The notes: a model not told the origin generated them from the letters alone. A DNA stretch of 64,000 bases from an uncultured Bacteroidia bacterium (GCA_902774155.1 CACYHF010000013.1:1-64000); one strand, 5' to 3'; counted from the stretch's first letter, positions 45,932 through 56,610 are shown. Translations and numbers: made by a program.

Positions 45932-47929
45932 ATGAAAAAGATTTACGAGACCGACCCCTGGCTCATGCCCTACAAAGACGCCATCGACGCCCGGCACGAG
46001 CACATCTGGCAAACCCTGAAGCATATTGCCGGCGACGGCCTGCTGAAGGATGCCGTGAACAACCATATGTACTACGGCCTGCACCGCTGCGCAGACGGCA
46101 GCTGGGTGTTCCGGGAGTTCGCCCCCAATGCCAACAAGATCTACCTCATCGGCGATTTCAACAACTGGAAACGTACGGACGGCTATGCCCTCAAGCCCCT
46201 GGGGAAAGGCAACTGGGAGCTCAAGGTCCCGGAAATGTTCCTCCGGCACGGCCAGCTGTACAAGCTGTACATCGAATGGCCCGGCGGCGGGGGAGAGCGC
46301 CTGCCCTCCTATGCCACCCGCGTGGTTCAGGACGAAGTAACCAAGGTGTTCAGTGCCCAGGTGTGGGCACCGGCCCAAAAGTATGTCTGGAAGCACGGTC
46401 ACGCCGGAAAACGGCCGCATCCGTTCATCTATGAGTGCCACATCGGCATGGCCTCGGAAAAGGAAAAGGTGGGCAGCTTCGAGGAATTCCGCACAGAGGT
46501 GCTGCCGCGCGTGAAGAAGCTGGGCTATGACACCATCCAGATCATGGCGCTGCAGGAGCATCCGTATTACGGTTCCTTCGGCTATCAGGTGAGCAATTTC
46601 TTCGCCCTTAGCTCCCGTTTCGGCACGCCCGAGGAGTTCAAGGCCCTGGTGGACGACGCCCACGGCAAGGGAATCGCCGTGGTTATGGACATCGTGCACA
46701 GCCACAGCGTGAAGAACACCCTGGAAGGCCTGGCCGAATTCGACGGAACGGATTATCTGTACTTCCACGGCGGCCCCAAGGGAGACCATCCCGCCTGGGG
46801 CTCCCGCTGCTTCGACTACGGCAAGGACGAAACCCGCTATTACCTGCTGTCCAACGTGAAATACTGGATGGAGGAATACCACATTGACGGTTTCCGCTTC
46901 GATGGCGTCACCTCCATGCTGTACTGGGACCACGGCCTGGGCAAGGATTTCGGCAATTACGGCCTGTACTTCGACGGCGGCGTGGACGAAGACGCCGTGA
47001 TTTACCTGTCCCTGGCCACCCGGCTGGTGAAGGAGATGAACCCCAACGGCCTCACCATTGCGGAGGATGTATCGGCCATGGCGGGCCTGGCGGCGCCCTT
47101 CGAGGCCTTCGGCGTGGGCTTCGACTTCCGCATGAGCATGGGCGTGGCCGACCACTGGATCAAGTGGATCAAGGAACGCAGCGACGAACAGTGGTCCATG
47201 GGCGAAGTCTGGTGGGAACTCACGGGCAAGCGCGCGGAGGAAAAGACCATCTCCTATGCCGAATGCCACGACCAGGCCCTGGTGGGCGACAAGACCATCA
47301 TCTTCCGCCTCATGGACAAGGAAATGTACTTCTGCATGAACAAGGGTTCGCAGAACGGCCTGGTGGACAGGGGCATCGCCCTGCACAAACTCATCCGCCT
47401 GGTCACGGCCGGCACCGCCGGCGACGGCTACCTGAATTTCATGGGCAACGAATTCGGCCATCCGGAATGGATCGACTTCCCGCGTGAGGGGAACGGCTGG
47501 TCCTTCAAATATGCCCGCCGGCAGTGGTCCCTGGCCGATAATCCGGCGCTCCGCTACGGCGATTTGCGCCAATTTGACGAAGATATGGTGCACCTCCTGC
47601 GCCGGGAAGGCATCCTGAACGTTCGCCCGGAACTTTTAGTGGCCGATGAACAGAAGAAAATCTTGATTTTCAAACGGAAAAACTGTATCTTTGCGCTGAA
47701 TTTCTCGCCCACCGGTTCCTTCGCGGATTATGGCTTTTCCGCACCGGCCGGCACGTACGTGAATGTGCTGGACAGCGATGCTTCCCAATACGACGGCTAT
47801 GGCCGTTTACAGGCCGGCGAAAAGCACGTGGCGGTGCCCGAGAGATGCCCGAACGGCAACCAGGCCTACGACCACACCCTCAAGGTGTATCTGCCGGCCC
47901 GGTGTGCCATAGTTTTGAAGCAAGTATAA
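45932..47929 (+). CDS. glgB: 1,4-alpha-glucan branching enzyme (GH13, eukaryote-like type)
   Basis: Introduces alpha-1,6 branches into glycogen. The 665-residue protein has a CBM48 domain (about 60-145, FAPNANKIYLIGDFNNW) and a GH13 barrel with the nucleophile Asp in GFRFDGVTS (near 324), the acid Glu in IAEDVS (near 376) and the third acid in ECHDQAL (near 447). A C-terminal beta domain completes it. The sequence style (HPFIYECHIGMA, GSFGYQVSNFF) is closer to eukaryotic/GH13_8 branching enzymes than to E. coli GlgB, as usual in Bacteroidales. First gene of the glycogen run. Confidence 0.93.
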   Translation: MKKIYETDPWLMPYKDAIDARHEHIWQTLKHIAGDGLLKDAVNNHMYYGLHRCADGSWVFREFAPNANKIYLIGDFNNWKRTDGYALKPLGKGNWELKVPEMFLRHGQLYKLYIEWPGGGGERLPSYATRVVQDEVTKVFSAQVWAPAQKYVWKHGHAGKRPHPFIYECHIGMASEKEKVGSFEEFRTEVLPRVKKLGYDTIQIMALQEHPYYGSFGYQVSNFFALSSRFGTPEEFKALVDDAHGKGIAVVMDIVHSHSVKNTLEGLAEFDGTDYLYFHGGPKGDHPAWGSRCFDYGKDETRYYLLSNVKYWMEEYHIDGFRFDGVTSMLYWDHGLGKDFGNYGLYFDGGVDEDAVIYLSLATRLVKEMNPNGLTIAEDVSAMAGLAAPFEAFGVGFDFRMSMGVADHWIKWIKERSDEQWSMGEVWWELTGKRAEEKTISYAECHDQALVGDKTIIFRLMDKEMYFCMNKGSQNGLVDRGIALHKLIRLVTAGTAGDGYLNFMGNEFGHPEWIDFPREGNGWSFKYARRQWSLADNPALRYGDLRQFDEDMVHLLRREGILNVRPELLVADEQKKILIFKRKNCIFALNFSPTGSFADYGFSAPAGTYVNVLDSDASQYDGYGRLQAGEKHVAVPERCPNGNQAYDHTLKVYLPARCAIVLKQV

Positions 47930-47939
47930 ACACATATTT

Positions 47940-49868
47940 ATGGCTTTTCTGAAATTCAACAAGTCTGAACTCGTCAATCTCGAGTATTCCCTGAAGCGCG
48001 AGATTATCCTGGCGAACAAGACCGGCGCGTACTGCAACACGTCCATCGTGACGTGTAATACGCGGCGCTACCATGGCCTGCTGGCCGTTCCGGTGGAGCA
48101 GTTCGACGGATTCCGGCACATCCTGCTGAGTTCCCTGGACGAAAGCATCACCCTGCGCGGCAAGCGGTTCAACCTGGGCATCCACTGCTACGGAGACATC
48201 TATGAGCCCCGCGGGCACAAGTACATCGTGGACTTCGACGCAGACCCGGTTCCCGCCATCACCTACAAAATCGGTGAGATTGTCTTCCGCAAGGAGATCG
48301 CCCTGAGCCCGGACGAAAACCAGCTCCTCATCAAGTATGAGCTCCTGAACGCCCCTTCCAAGGTGAAGCTGGAGCTCAAGCCTTTCCTGGCTTTCCGCAA
48401 CTTCCACGCCCTCACCGGGGAGAATGGCCAGGCCCGTACGGACTTCCAGCCCGTAGCCAACGGCGCCGCCTTCAATATGTACCCCGGCTTCCCGGACCTG
48501 AACCTGCAGCTGAGCACTTCGGCATCGGCCTTCAAGTACAATCCGGTGTGGTACAAGGGCATCACCTATTCGGACGAGATGCGCCGCGGCTACGACTGCC
48601 GCGAAGACCTCTGGGTCCCCGGCACCTTCGAAACGGAAATGAAGGCGGGGGACACCCTGGTGTTCAGCGCCACCGCCGGTGAACCCGCCGTGGCCACCCG
48701 GCTCAAGCGCAAGTTCGCCGCCACGGTGGAAAAGATCGGCCCCATCACGTCCTTCCAGGACCAGCTGGTGCGCCAGTGCAATTCCCTCGTCCGGGAAGAC
48801 GGCGGCATCAAGCGTATTGTGGCGGGTTACAGCTGGCTGTTCACCGGCCTGCTGCGCGAAACCCTGCAGTCGCTGGCCGGCCTCACCCTGTACGGCAAGA
48901 ACAGCCCCGCAGAATTTGAGGAAATCCTGGACAACCTTATCCAGGCCAACCAGGAGCGCCTGAGCCGCCGCACCACGCAGGTGGAGGCGCCGCTGTTCCT
49001 GGCCGTGACCCTGCAGCAGTACATTGCCTACGGCGCGTCTGACAAGCAGGTGTGGGCCAAGTACGGTCCGGTGCTCAAGGGCATCCTGGAAAGCTACCTG
49101 CCCGGTGTGCGTCAGGAAGTGGCCATGCAGCCCAACGGCCTGCTGTGGGCCCAGAAAGACGGCGTGGCCCTCACCTGGATGAACGCCTACATCAACGGCC
49201 GCGCCGTTACGGAGCGTGCCGGTTATCAGGTAGAAACCAACGCCCTGTGGTACAACGCCGTGGCCTTCGCCCTGGAGCATGAGCGCAAGAACAGCGCCTT
49301 CTATAAGAAGTTCATCACCATCAAGGAACTCATCGAGCAGAACTTCCAGCCCCTGTTCTGGAATGCAGACCTGGGCTTCCTGGCCGATTACGTGGACAAT
49401 GGCGGCCAGCATATGGAACTGCGTCCCAACCAGCTGTGGGCCGTTTCGCTGGACCACCGCTGCGTAGACGACGAAGTGGTGGGTGAAGTGATGCGCGTAG
49501 TGAACTCAGAACTGGTCACCCGCCGCGGCATCCGCACCCTGAGCCCGCGTGATATCCGTTACAAGGGCGTGTACGAAGGCTCCCAGATCCAGCGCGACGA
49601 AGCTTACCAGAACGGCTGCGCCTGGCCTTTCCTGCTGGCCCAGTACTGCTACGCCAGCTTCAACATGATGGGCAAGAACTTCATCAAGCGGGCCGAATGG
49701 CTCACGGAAGGCTTCTACGAAGACCTCTCCAAGCACGGCGTGGGCTGCTTCAGTGAGCTTTATGACGGAGACCCGCCGCACGAGCCTCACGGCGCCATCT
49801 CATCGGCCATGACCACCGCCGCCCTTCTGAATATCAACTGGCTCATCGAAAAATACAGGGAGGAATAA
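47940..49868 (+). CDS. Glycogen debranching enzyme (amylo-alpha-1,6-glucosidase, GH133)
   Basis: A 642-residue protein with an N-terminal glucanotransferase-like beta domain (about 1-250, with CNTRRYHGLLA near 40) and a C-terminal (alpha/alpha)6 barrel (about 270-635, including QKDGVALTWMNAYINGRAVTERAG and LRPNQLWAVSL). This is the archaeal/bacterial GDE family. It hydrolyses alpha-1,6 branch points. It lies 10 bases after glgB and three bases before the GT4 gene, so it is cotranscribed. Confidence 0.9.
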   Translation: MAFLKFNKSELVNLEYSLKREIILANKTGAYCNTSIVTCNTRRYHGLLAVPVEQFDGFRHILLSSLDESITLRGKRFNLGIHCYGDIYEPRGHKYIVDFDADPVPAITYKIGEIVFRKEIALSPDENQLLIKYELLNAPSKVKLELKPFLAFRNFHALTGENGQARTDFQPVANGAAFNMYPGFPDLNLQLSTSASAFKYNPVWYKGITYSDEMRRGYDCREDLWVPGTFETEMKAGDTLVFSATAGEPAVATRLKRKFAATVEKIGPITSFQDQLVRQCNSLVREDGGIKRIVAGYSWLFTGLLRETLQSLAGLTLYGKNSPAEFEEILDNLIQANQERLSRRTTQVEAPLFLAVTLQQYIAYGASDKQVWAKYGPVLKGILESYLPGVRQEVAMQPNGLLWAQKDGVALTWMNAYINGRAVTERAGYQVETNALWYNAVAFALEHERKNSAFYKKFITIKELIEQNFQPLFWNADLGFLADYVDNGGQHMELRPNQLWAVSLDHRCVDDEVVGEVMRVVNSELVTRRGIRTLSPRDIRYKGVYEGSQIQRDEAYQNGCAWPFLLAQYCYASFNMMGKNFIKRAEWLTEGFYEDLSKHGVGCFSELYDGDPPHEPHGAISSAMTTAALLNINWLIEKYREE

Positions 49869-49871
49869 GCA

Positions 49872-51124
49872 ATGAGAGTACTAATGTTCGGTTGGGAGTT
49901 CCCTCCCCATATCGCAGGCGGTCTGGGTACGGCCTGTGAAGGTATCGTAAAAGGCCTGGCCTACAACGGCGTGGAAACGCTGTTCGTGATGCCGTCGGCC
50001 TCCGGTGACGAAGACCAGAGCGCCACCACCATCATCAACGCCTCGGACGTTCCCGTAGACACCGTATCCGAGAGCGTGGAAGAATACCTGGACAAGGTGA
50101 AATTCATCCACATCGGCTCCAACATGATCCCTTACGCCAATCCGGAGGAATTCTCCAAGCTGGTGGAAGAGGAGAAAAAGCGCCAGGTGAAGGATTTCGC
50201 CATCAGCTATGGACAGAAATACAAGTTCTCCGGCAAGTACGGCGCCAACCTCATGGAGGAAGTGGCCCGCTACGCTATGGTGGGCGGCACCATCGCCATG
50301 CAGCGCAAAGATGACTTCGACGTCATCCACGCCCATGACTGGCTCACGTATTACGCCGGCATCGCCGCCAAGGAACTCACCGGCAAGCCGCTGGTGATCC
50401 ACGTGCACGCCACTTCGTTCGACCGCGGCAGTGTGGACAACATCGACACCCGCGTGTTGTTATCACGGTTAGTGACCTCACCCGCAACATCGTCATCACC
50501 CGCTACGGCATCGATCCCGGCAAGGTGGTCACCGTGCACAACGCGGTAGACTTCAGCGGCCGTGAGAACCTGCAGGTGGAACGCGGCGTAAAAGATCCCG
50601 TGGTTACTTTCCTGGGCCGTATCACCTACCAGAAAGGTCCGGAATACTTCATCGAAGCCGCCGCCAAGGTGCTCAAGCGCACCAAGAACGTCCGCTTCGT
50701 GATGGCCGGCAGCGGTGACATGATGAACCGCGCCATCCGCCATGCAGCCCGCCTGGGCATCAGCGACCGTTTCCACTTCACGGGCTTCCTCCGCGGCATG
50801 GATGTGCAGAAGATGTTCGCCCTCTCGGATGTGTACATCATGCCTTCCATCTCGGAGCCGTTCGGCATTTCCCCGCTGGAGGCCATGCGTACCGGCGTTC
50901 CGTCCATCATCTCCAAGCAGTCCGGCGCTGCGGAAATCCTGCACTACGCCTTTAAGATCGACTTCTGGGATGTGGACGCCATGGCCGATGACATCCACGC
51001 GCTCCTGAGCTATCCGGCCCTGGCCGATTTCAGCGCCCGCATGGGCTTCGACGAGGTGAACGCCCTCAAATGGAACGGCGCCTGCGCCAAGATGAAAAAA
51101 GTTTACGAATCAGTAATTAAATAG
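49872..51124 (+). pseudogene. GT4-family glycosyltransferase (glycogen synthase-like), frameshifted
   Basis: Two abutting frames encode the halves of one GT4 enzyme. The first, from 49872, has FGWEFPPHIAGGLGTA and HAHDWLTYYAG and is in frame to about 50460 (VDNIDTRV). The second frame resumes at about 50465 (ITVSDLTRNIVITRYGIDPG) and runs through VTFLGRITYQKG and the donor-site SISEPFGISPLEA to 51124. By memory of the family, about 14 residues plus a frame are missing at the junction, a deletion of roughly 40-45 bases. Everything else looks intact, so this is either a very recent mutation or an assembly error. Between GH133 and GH57 genes with gaps of three and five bases. Confidence 0.8.
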
Positions 51125-51129
51125 ATATT

Positions 51130-52371
51130 ATGGCAACCAAGAGCATCTGCCTGTATTTCCAGGTCCATCAGCCCACCCGGCTCCGCCTGTACCGCTTTTT
51201 CGATATCGGCAAGGATTCGCACTATTACGACGACTTTGCCAACCGCACCATCCTGCGCCGCATCGCCCAGAAGTGCTACCTCCCGATGAACCAGCTCATG
51301 CTGGAGCTCATCAAACAGAACAAAGGCAAGTTCAAGATTGCCTATTCCATCTCCGGCAGCGCCCTGGAGCAGTTCCAGCGCTTCGCCCCGGATGTGATCG
51401 AGAGCTTCAAGGCCCTGGCCGCCACCGGTAAGGTGGAATTCCTGGCCGAAACCTATTATCACTCCCTGGCTTCCCTGGCCAGCGAGTCCGAGTTCCGTCA
51501 CCAGGTGGCCAAGCACGCCGCCAAGATCGAGGAACTCTTCGGCGTGAAGCCCACCGCCTTCCGCAACACGGAGCTCATCTATTCCAACGGCATCGGCGAA
51601 ATGGTGTACGACATGGGCTATAAGACCATGCTCACCGAAGGCGCCCGCCACATCATGGGTTGGAAGAGCCCCAACTACGTGTACACCGGCGAAACCCAGC
51701 CCAAGCTCAAGCTCCTGCTCCGCAACTACGGCCTGTCAGACGACATCGCCTTCCGCTTTGCCCAGCAGCCTGTCACCGCAGAGCAGTTTGTGGAGAAGAT
51801 GAAGGAGAACGCCCAGGAAGGCGACATCGTGAACTTGTTCATGGACTATGAAACCTTCGGCGAACACCAGGGTGTGGAAAGCGGCATCTTCGACTTCATG
51901 AAGGCCCTGCCCGCCGCCGTGATCAAGGACGGCACCTTCGGCTTTGTAACGCCCACCGAGGCCACCAAGAAGGTGAAGCCCGTGGCCGACATCTCCGTGG
52001 AAGATCCCATCTCCTGGGCAGATGAGGAACGCGACCTCACCGCCTGGCTGGGCAACGAACTCCAGAACGAGGCCTTCAAGAAGGTGTATGCCATGACGGA
52101 GAAACTCTCCATCGTGAACGACGTGGAACTGTGGGAAGACTTCGGCCATCTCCAGGAGAGCGACCATTTCTACTACATGTGCACCAAGTTCTTCTCCGAC
52201 GGGGAAGTGCACAAGTATTTCAACCCGTACGACACCCCGTACGAGGCCTTCATCAACTACATGAACGTGATTTCCGACTTCCAGATCCGCCTGGACGAAA
52301 AACGGGCGGCCCTCGACGTGAAGGAGACGGTTGCAGAGGAGTTGGGCAAGTCGAAGCGGAAGAAGAAATAA
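51130..52371 (+). CDS. Glycoside hydrolase family 57 (alpha-amylase type)
   Basis: A 413-residue GH57 protein. Family motifs in order: YFQVHQP (near 10-16), a GEV/ETYYHS region (near 100), the nucleophile Glu in FRNTELIYSN (near 143-152), and the acid Asp in MDYETFGEHQ (near 238-247). In Bacteroidales this gene regularly accompanies glycogen genes and is annotated alpha-amylase. A basic tail ends KSKRKKK. It lies in the operon between the GT4 gene and the synthase/phosphorylase fusion, three bases upstream of the latter. Confidence 0.9.
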   Translation: MATKSICLYFQVHQPTRLRLYRFFDIGKDSHYYDDFANRTILRRIAQKCYLPMNQLMLELIKQNKGKFKIAYSISGSALEQFQRFAPDVIESFKALAATGKVEFLAETYYHSLASLASESEFRHQVAKHAAKIEELFGVKPTAFRNTELIYSNGIGEMVYDMGYKTMLTEGARHIMGWKSPNYVYTGETQPKLKLLLRNYGLSDDIAFRFAQQPVTAEQFVEKMKENAQEGDIVNLFMDYETFGEHQGVESGIFDFMKALPAAVIKDGTFGFVTPTEATKKVKPVADISVEDPISWADEERDLTAWLGNELQNEAFKKVYAMTEKLSIVNDVELWEDFGHLQESDHFYYMCTKFFSDGEVHKYFNPYDTPYEAFINYMNVISDFQIRLDEKRAALDVKETVAEELGKSKRKKK

Positions 52372-52374
52372 TCC

Positions 52375-55300
52375 ATGACAAAGAAAAAGACCCTTCAGCC
52401 GGACTATCTGTTCGAGGTTAGTTGGGAAGTTTGCAACAAGGTTGGCGGCATCTATACGGTTGTCGCCACCAAGGCTCTTTATCTGCAGTCCCAGTTGGGA
52501 CGCCGTCACATTTTCATCGGCCCGGACGTGTGGATGCACCGTGCCGGCAACCCGGATTTCCTGGAAGATCCTATGCTGTACCGTTCCTGGAAAGCCCAGG
52601 CCGCCAGCGAAGGACTGGTATTCCGCGTGGGCCGCTGGAACATTCCCGGCAAGCCCGTGGCCATCCTGGTGGACTACAAGCAGCATCTGCCGCAGGCCGA
52701 TGATATTCTCAAGGGCCTGTGGGAGGATTTCGGCGTAGATTCCATCTCCGGCAACTGGGATTATAAGGAATCGGCCGTGTTCGGCGTGCTGGCCGGCCGC
52801 GTGATCGAGAGCTTCTACAACTACAACCTCAAGGGCGGCGAAAATGTGGTGGCCCAGTTCCACGAGTGGCAAACGGGCTCCGGTATCCTGCATCTGAAGA
52901 AGAGCGGCGTGCCGGTGGCCACTGTGTTTACCACCCACGCCACTATGTTGGGCCGCTGCCTGGCCGGCAACAACCTGCCGCTGTACAACAACCTCACCCA
53001 GTATAACGGAGATGAAATGGCCCGCCGCTTCAACGTGACGGCCATCTACTCGCTGGAAAAGACATCGGCCCAGAATGCCGATATCTTCACCACCGTGAGT
53101 GACATCACCGCCAAGGAATGCGCCCAGTTCCTGGGCCGTCCCGTGGATGTGGTTACGCCCAACGGCTTCGAGAACAGCTTCACGCCCGCCTCGGACGAGG
53201 AATACGTGCGCCTGCATGACGCCGCGCGGGACCGCCTGGCAGAGGTAGCCACGGCTATGAGCGCTGAAGAAGTGCCCTCCAACTCCATTTTCATCGGCAT
53301 CGGCGGCCGGTATGAATTCCGGAACAAGGGTATCGATGTGTTCATCGACGCCCTTGCCCAGTTGAACAAGTCGGATTACCAGGGACACAGCATCCAGGCT
53401 TTCATTATGATTCCTTCCGGCCACCACGGCCCGGACAAGGAAGTGGCGGCCAAACTGGCCGGTGAGGGGAATCCCCAGTACCAGACCCAGGTGTCGCACT
53501 ACCTGATGAATGCCAATTATGACACGGTCACCGGCGCCCTGCGGGAGAAAGGCCTCACCAATGCCCTGGGGGACAAAGTGAAGGTGTATTTCATCCCCTC
53601 CTACCTGAACGGGGATGACGGCATCTTCAATATGCCTTACTACCACCTGCTGTGCGGTCTGGACCTGGCCCTGTTCCCGTCTTATTATGAACCTTGGGGG
53701 TATACGCCGCTGGAGGCCCTGGCCTTCCGGATTCCCACCCTTACCACCACGCTGGCCGGTTTCGGTATGTGGGTGCTGGACCACTACAAGGGCCCGCATC
53801 CCGGCATTGCGGTAGTAGAGCGCAACGACAACAACTATTCCCAGGTGGTGGACGACGTTGTGAAACGCATCCGGGAAATTGCCGCCCTGGAACTTCCGGA
53901 GCGGAACGAATACCGGGACAACGCCCGCGATGTGGCCCAGATCGCCCTCTGGGACCATCAGATTGTGTATTATCAGGAGGCCTATTCCCAGGCCCTGGCC
54001 AAAGTGCTGGACCGCAAGGACTCCTACAACCAAAAGAAGAAGACTATGCAGTATTTTAAAGCCGACGTTACCTCTCCCAACTGGAGAAGCATTCTGGTAA
54101 CCCGACATCTTCCGGAAAAGCTCTCCCGCCTGGAGAAGCTTTCCAAGAACCTCTGGTGGTGCTGGAACGAGAGCGCCAAAGACCTCTTCCGTTCCATCGA
54201 CCCGGAGGTGTGGCACAAGAGCGGCCACAATCCTCTGGTGGTGCTGGATACCGTGAGTATCAAGCGTTTCCAGCAGCTCTCAGAAGATTCCGAATTCCTG
54301 GGCCGTATGAAGAACGTGCTGGACGAATTTGACACCTATATGGCTGCCAAGGCCCAGCGCACAGACCCTTCCATCGCGTATTTCTGTATGGAATACGGTC
54401 TGGACACTTCCCTGAAGATTTACAGCGGCGGTCTGGGTATCCTGGCCGGTGACTACCTGAAGGAAACTTCCGATATGAACACCAACCTGGTGGCGGTGGG
54501 CCTGCTGTACCGCTATGGTTATTTCAACCAGATCATCAGCGCCCAGGGTTATCAGGTGGCCAATTACGATGCCCAGGACTTCACCAAGATTCCGGCCGTG
54601 CCCGTGCTGGACAAGGACGGCGTCTGGGTCACCACTTCCGTGGCGTTCCCCGGCCGTAGCATCACCGCCCGCCTGTGGAAGGTGGAGGTGGGCCGTACGG
54701 ACCTGTACCTGATGGACACGGACTACGAAGCCAACCGCCAGGAAGACCGCGAGGTCACCTATCACCTCTACGGCGGCAACTGGGAGAACCGCCTCAAGCA
54801 GGAGCTCCTGCTGGGTGTGGGCGGTATCCGCGCCCTCCGCAAGCTGGGTCTGAATCCGCAGGTGTACCACTGCAACGAAGGCCATGCCGCTTTCATCGGC
54901 CTGGAGCGTCTGCGTGAGTACATTGAGAAGGACAACCTGGACTTCAGCGAGGCCCTGGAAGTGGTGAAGGCCAGTTCGCTGTTCACCACCCATACGCCGG
55001 TTCCCGCCGGCCACGATGCCTTCGACGAAGGTATGCTGCGCCAGTATATCGGCCATTATCCGGAGCGCCTGAAAGTGGACTGGGAAACCCTGATGTCCCT
55101 GGGTAAGGACAATCCGCTGGACCGCAACGAGAAATTCTCCATGAGCAACCTGGCCGCCAATATCTCGCAGAATGTGAACGGCGTTTCCATGCTGCACGGC
55201 AAGGTTTCGCAGGAAATCTTCTCGCACATGTATCCGGGTTATCTGCCGGAAGAACTCTTCGTGAGCTATGTGACCAACGGTGTGCACTATCCCACTTGGT

Positions 55301-56610
55301 GCGCGCCGGAGTGGAAGCCCGTCCACGCCAAGGTGTTCGGCCCGGCTTTCGCCACTCACCACTATGACAAATCCTGCTTCGAGGGCATCTACGGCGTTTC
55401 CGACAAAGACGTCTGGACCATCAAGAAACAGCTCAAGGAGAAGCTCATCGACTTCCTGCGGGAGCGGCTCCAGGACAAGACCCTGTCGGACCATTACAGC
55501 CCGTCGCAGATCATCACCATCCTGGAAACCCTCCGCGACGATGTCCTCACCATCGGCTTTGCCCGTCGTTTCGCCACGTATAAGCGCGCTACGCTGTTGT
55601 TCCGTGACCTGGACCGCCTGGACAAGATCGTGAACAATCCCGCCCAGCCCGTGCAGTTCCTCTTTGCCGGTAAGGCCCATCCGGCCGATAAGGCAGGTCA
55701 GGACCTCATCAAGCAGATTGTGGACATCTCCAAGGATCCCCGTTTCATCGGCAAGATTGTATTTGTGCCCGGTTATGACATCACGCTGGCCAAGCGCATG
55801 GTCCAGGGCGTGGACGTGTGGATGAACAATCCTACCCGTCCGCAGGAGGCTTCCGGTACGTCCGGTGAAAAGGCCGCCATGAACGGCACCATGCACTTCT
55901 CCGTGCTGGACGGCTGGTGGGTGGAAGGTTATAAGGAAGGCGCCGGCTGGGCCCTGCCCATTGAACAGGCCTACGACGACAACAACTTCCAGAACGAACT
56001 GGACGCTGCCACCATCTACCAGATCCTGGAGAACGACATTGCCCCGGCCTATTACAACGTAGACCGCACCACGGGCCGCAGCTCCGAGTGGATTGGCTAC
56101 ATCAAGAATACCATCGCGCAGGTGGCCTGCAACTTCACCACCAACCGTATGCTCACGGACTACATCAACCAGTACTACGCGCCGCAGGCCAAGGGTGCTG
56201 CCGCCATGGTGGCCGATGACTTCAAGAAGGCCCGCGAACTGGCTGCCTGGAAGAACCACGTGCGCCGCGAATGGGAGAATGTGGTGCAGCTTTCCCGCAC
56301 CCAGCCCGCCACCACGTACGACATTTCCCAGTCGCAGCCGTATCACGCAGAGGTGGAACTCCAGCTGGGTTCCCTGGTGCCCGAAGAAGTGGGCGTGGAG
56401 GCGGTCTTCGCCCAGACCGATACCCGCGGCAAGCTGCATATCATGGATGTGCAGGAATGCAAGCTGGACAGCTTCAAGGATGGCGTTGCCAAGTACAGCG
56501 TGGATGTGATCCCTGAAAAGACCGGTGCCTACCAGGTAGGAGCCCGCGTATTCGCCAAGAATGCCCTCCTGCAGCACCGCCAGAGCTTTGAGTGCGTAAA
56601 GTGGCTGTAG
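52375..56610 (+). CDS. Fused glycogen synthase (GT3) and alpha-glucan phosphorylase (GT35)
   Basis: A single 1411-codon frame. Residues 1 to about 555 are a GT3 glycogen synthase of the eukaryotic type (FEVSWEVCNKVGGIYTVV near 13, FTTHATMLGR near 184, YYEPWGYTPLEALAF near 440). From about 558 (MQYFKADVTSPNW) a complete DUF3417-type phosphorylase follows: EYGLDTSLKIYSGGLG near 672, CNEGHAAF near 830, and PLP-site Lys in GTSGEKAAMNG near 1166. The second half begins with what looks like its own former start Met. Synthesis and breakdown of glycogen are thus joined in one polypeptide. I believe related fusions occur in Bacteroidales, but I cannot verify this. Confidence 0.85.
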   Translation: MTKKKTLQPDYLFEVSWEVCNKVGGIYTVVATKALYLQSQLGRRHIFIGPDVWMHRAGNPDFLEDPMLYRSWKAQAASEGLVFRVGRWNIPGKPVAILVDYKQHLPQADDILKGLWEDFGVDSISGNWDYKESAVFGVLAGRVIESFYNYNLKGGENVVAQFHEWQTGSGILHLKKSGVPVATVFTTHATMLGRCLAGNNLPLYNNLTQYNGDEMARRFNVTAIYSLEKTSAQNADIFTTVSDITAKECAQFLGRPVDVVTPNGFENSFTPASDEEYVRLHDAARDRLAEVATAMSAEEVPSNSIFIGIGGRYEFRNKGIDVFIDALAQLNKSDYQGHSIQAFIMIPSGHHGPDKEVAAKLAGEGNPQYQTQVSHYLMNANYDTVTGALREKGLTNALGDKVKVYFIPSYLNGDDGIFNMPYYHLLCGLDLALFPSYYEPWGYTPLEALAFRIPTLTTTLAGFGMWVLDHYKGPHPGIAVVERNDNNYSQVVDDVVKRIREIAALELPERNEYRDNARDVAQIALWDHQIVYYQEAYSQALAKVLDRKDSYNQKKKTMQYFKADVTSPNWRSILVTRHLPEKLSRLEKLSKNLWWCWNESAKDLFRSIDPEVWHKSGHNPLVVLDTVSIKRFQQLSEDSEFLGRMKNVLDEFDTYMAAKAQRTDPSIAYFCMEYGLDTSLKIYSGGLGILAGDYLKETSDMNTNLVAVGLLYRYGYFNQIISAQGYQVANYDAQDFTKIPAVPVLDKDGVWVTTSVAFPGRSITARLWKVEVGRTDLYLMDTDYEANRQEDREVTYHLYGGNWENRLKQELLLGVGGIRALRKLGLNPQVYHCNEGHAAFIGLERLREYIEKDNLDFSEALEVVKASSLFTTHTPVPAGHDAFDEGMLRQYIGHYPERLKVDWETLMSLGKDNPLDRNEKFSMSNLAANISQNVNGVSMLHGKVSQEIFSHMYPGYLPEELFVSYVTNGVHYPTWCAPEWKPVHAKVFGPAFATHHYDKSCFEGIYGVSDKDVWTIKKQLKEKLIDFLRERLQDKTLSDHYSPSQIITILETLRDDVLTIGFARRFATYKRATLLFRDLDRLDKIVNNPAQPVQFLFAGKAHPADKAGQDLIKQIVDISKDPRFIGKIVFVPGYDITLAKRMVQGVDVWMNNPTRPQEASGTSGEKAAMNGTMHFSVLDGWWVEGYKEGAGWALPIEQAYDDNNFQNELDAATIYQILENDIAPAYYNVDRTTGRSSEWIGYIKNTIAQVACNFTTNRMLTDYINQYYAPQAKGAAAMVADDFKKARELAAWKNHVRREWENVVQLSRTQPATTYDISQSQPYHAEVELQLGSLVPEEVGVEAVFAQTDTRGKLHIMDVQECKLDSFKDGVAKYSVDVIPEKTGAYQVGARVFAKNALLQHRQSFECVKWL

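Noticed and set aside
47687-47694. TATCTTTG promoter inside glgB
   Set aside because: It matches the -7 consensus, but the next gene starts about 250 bases downstream and the operon is tightly packed, so it is probably a chance coding match (CIFA).
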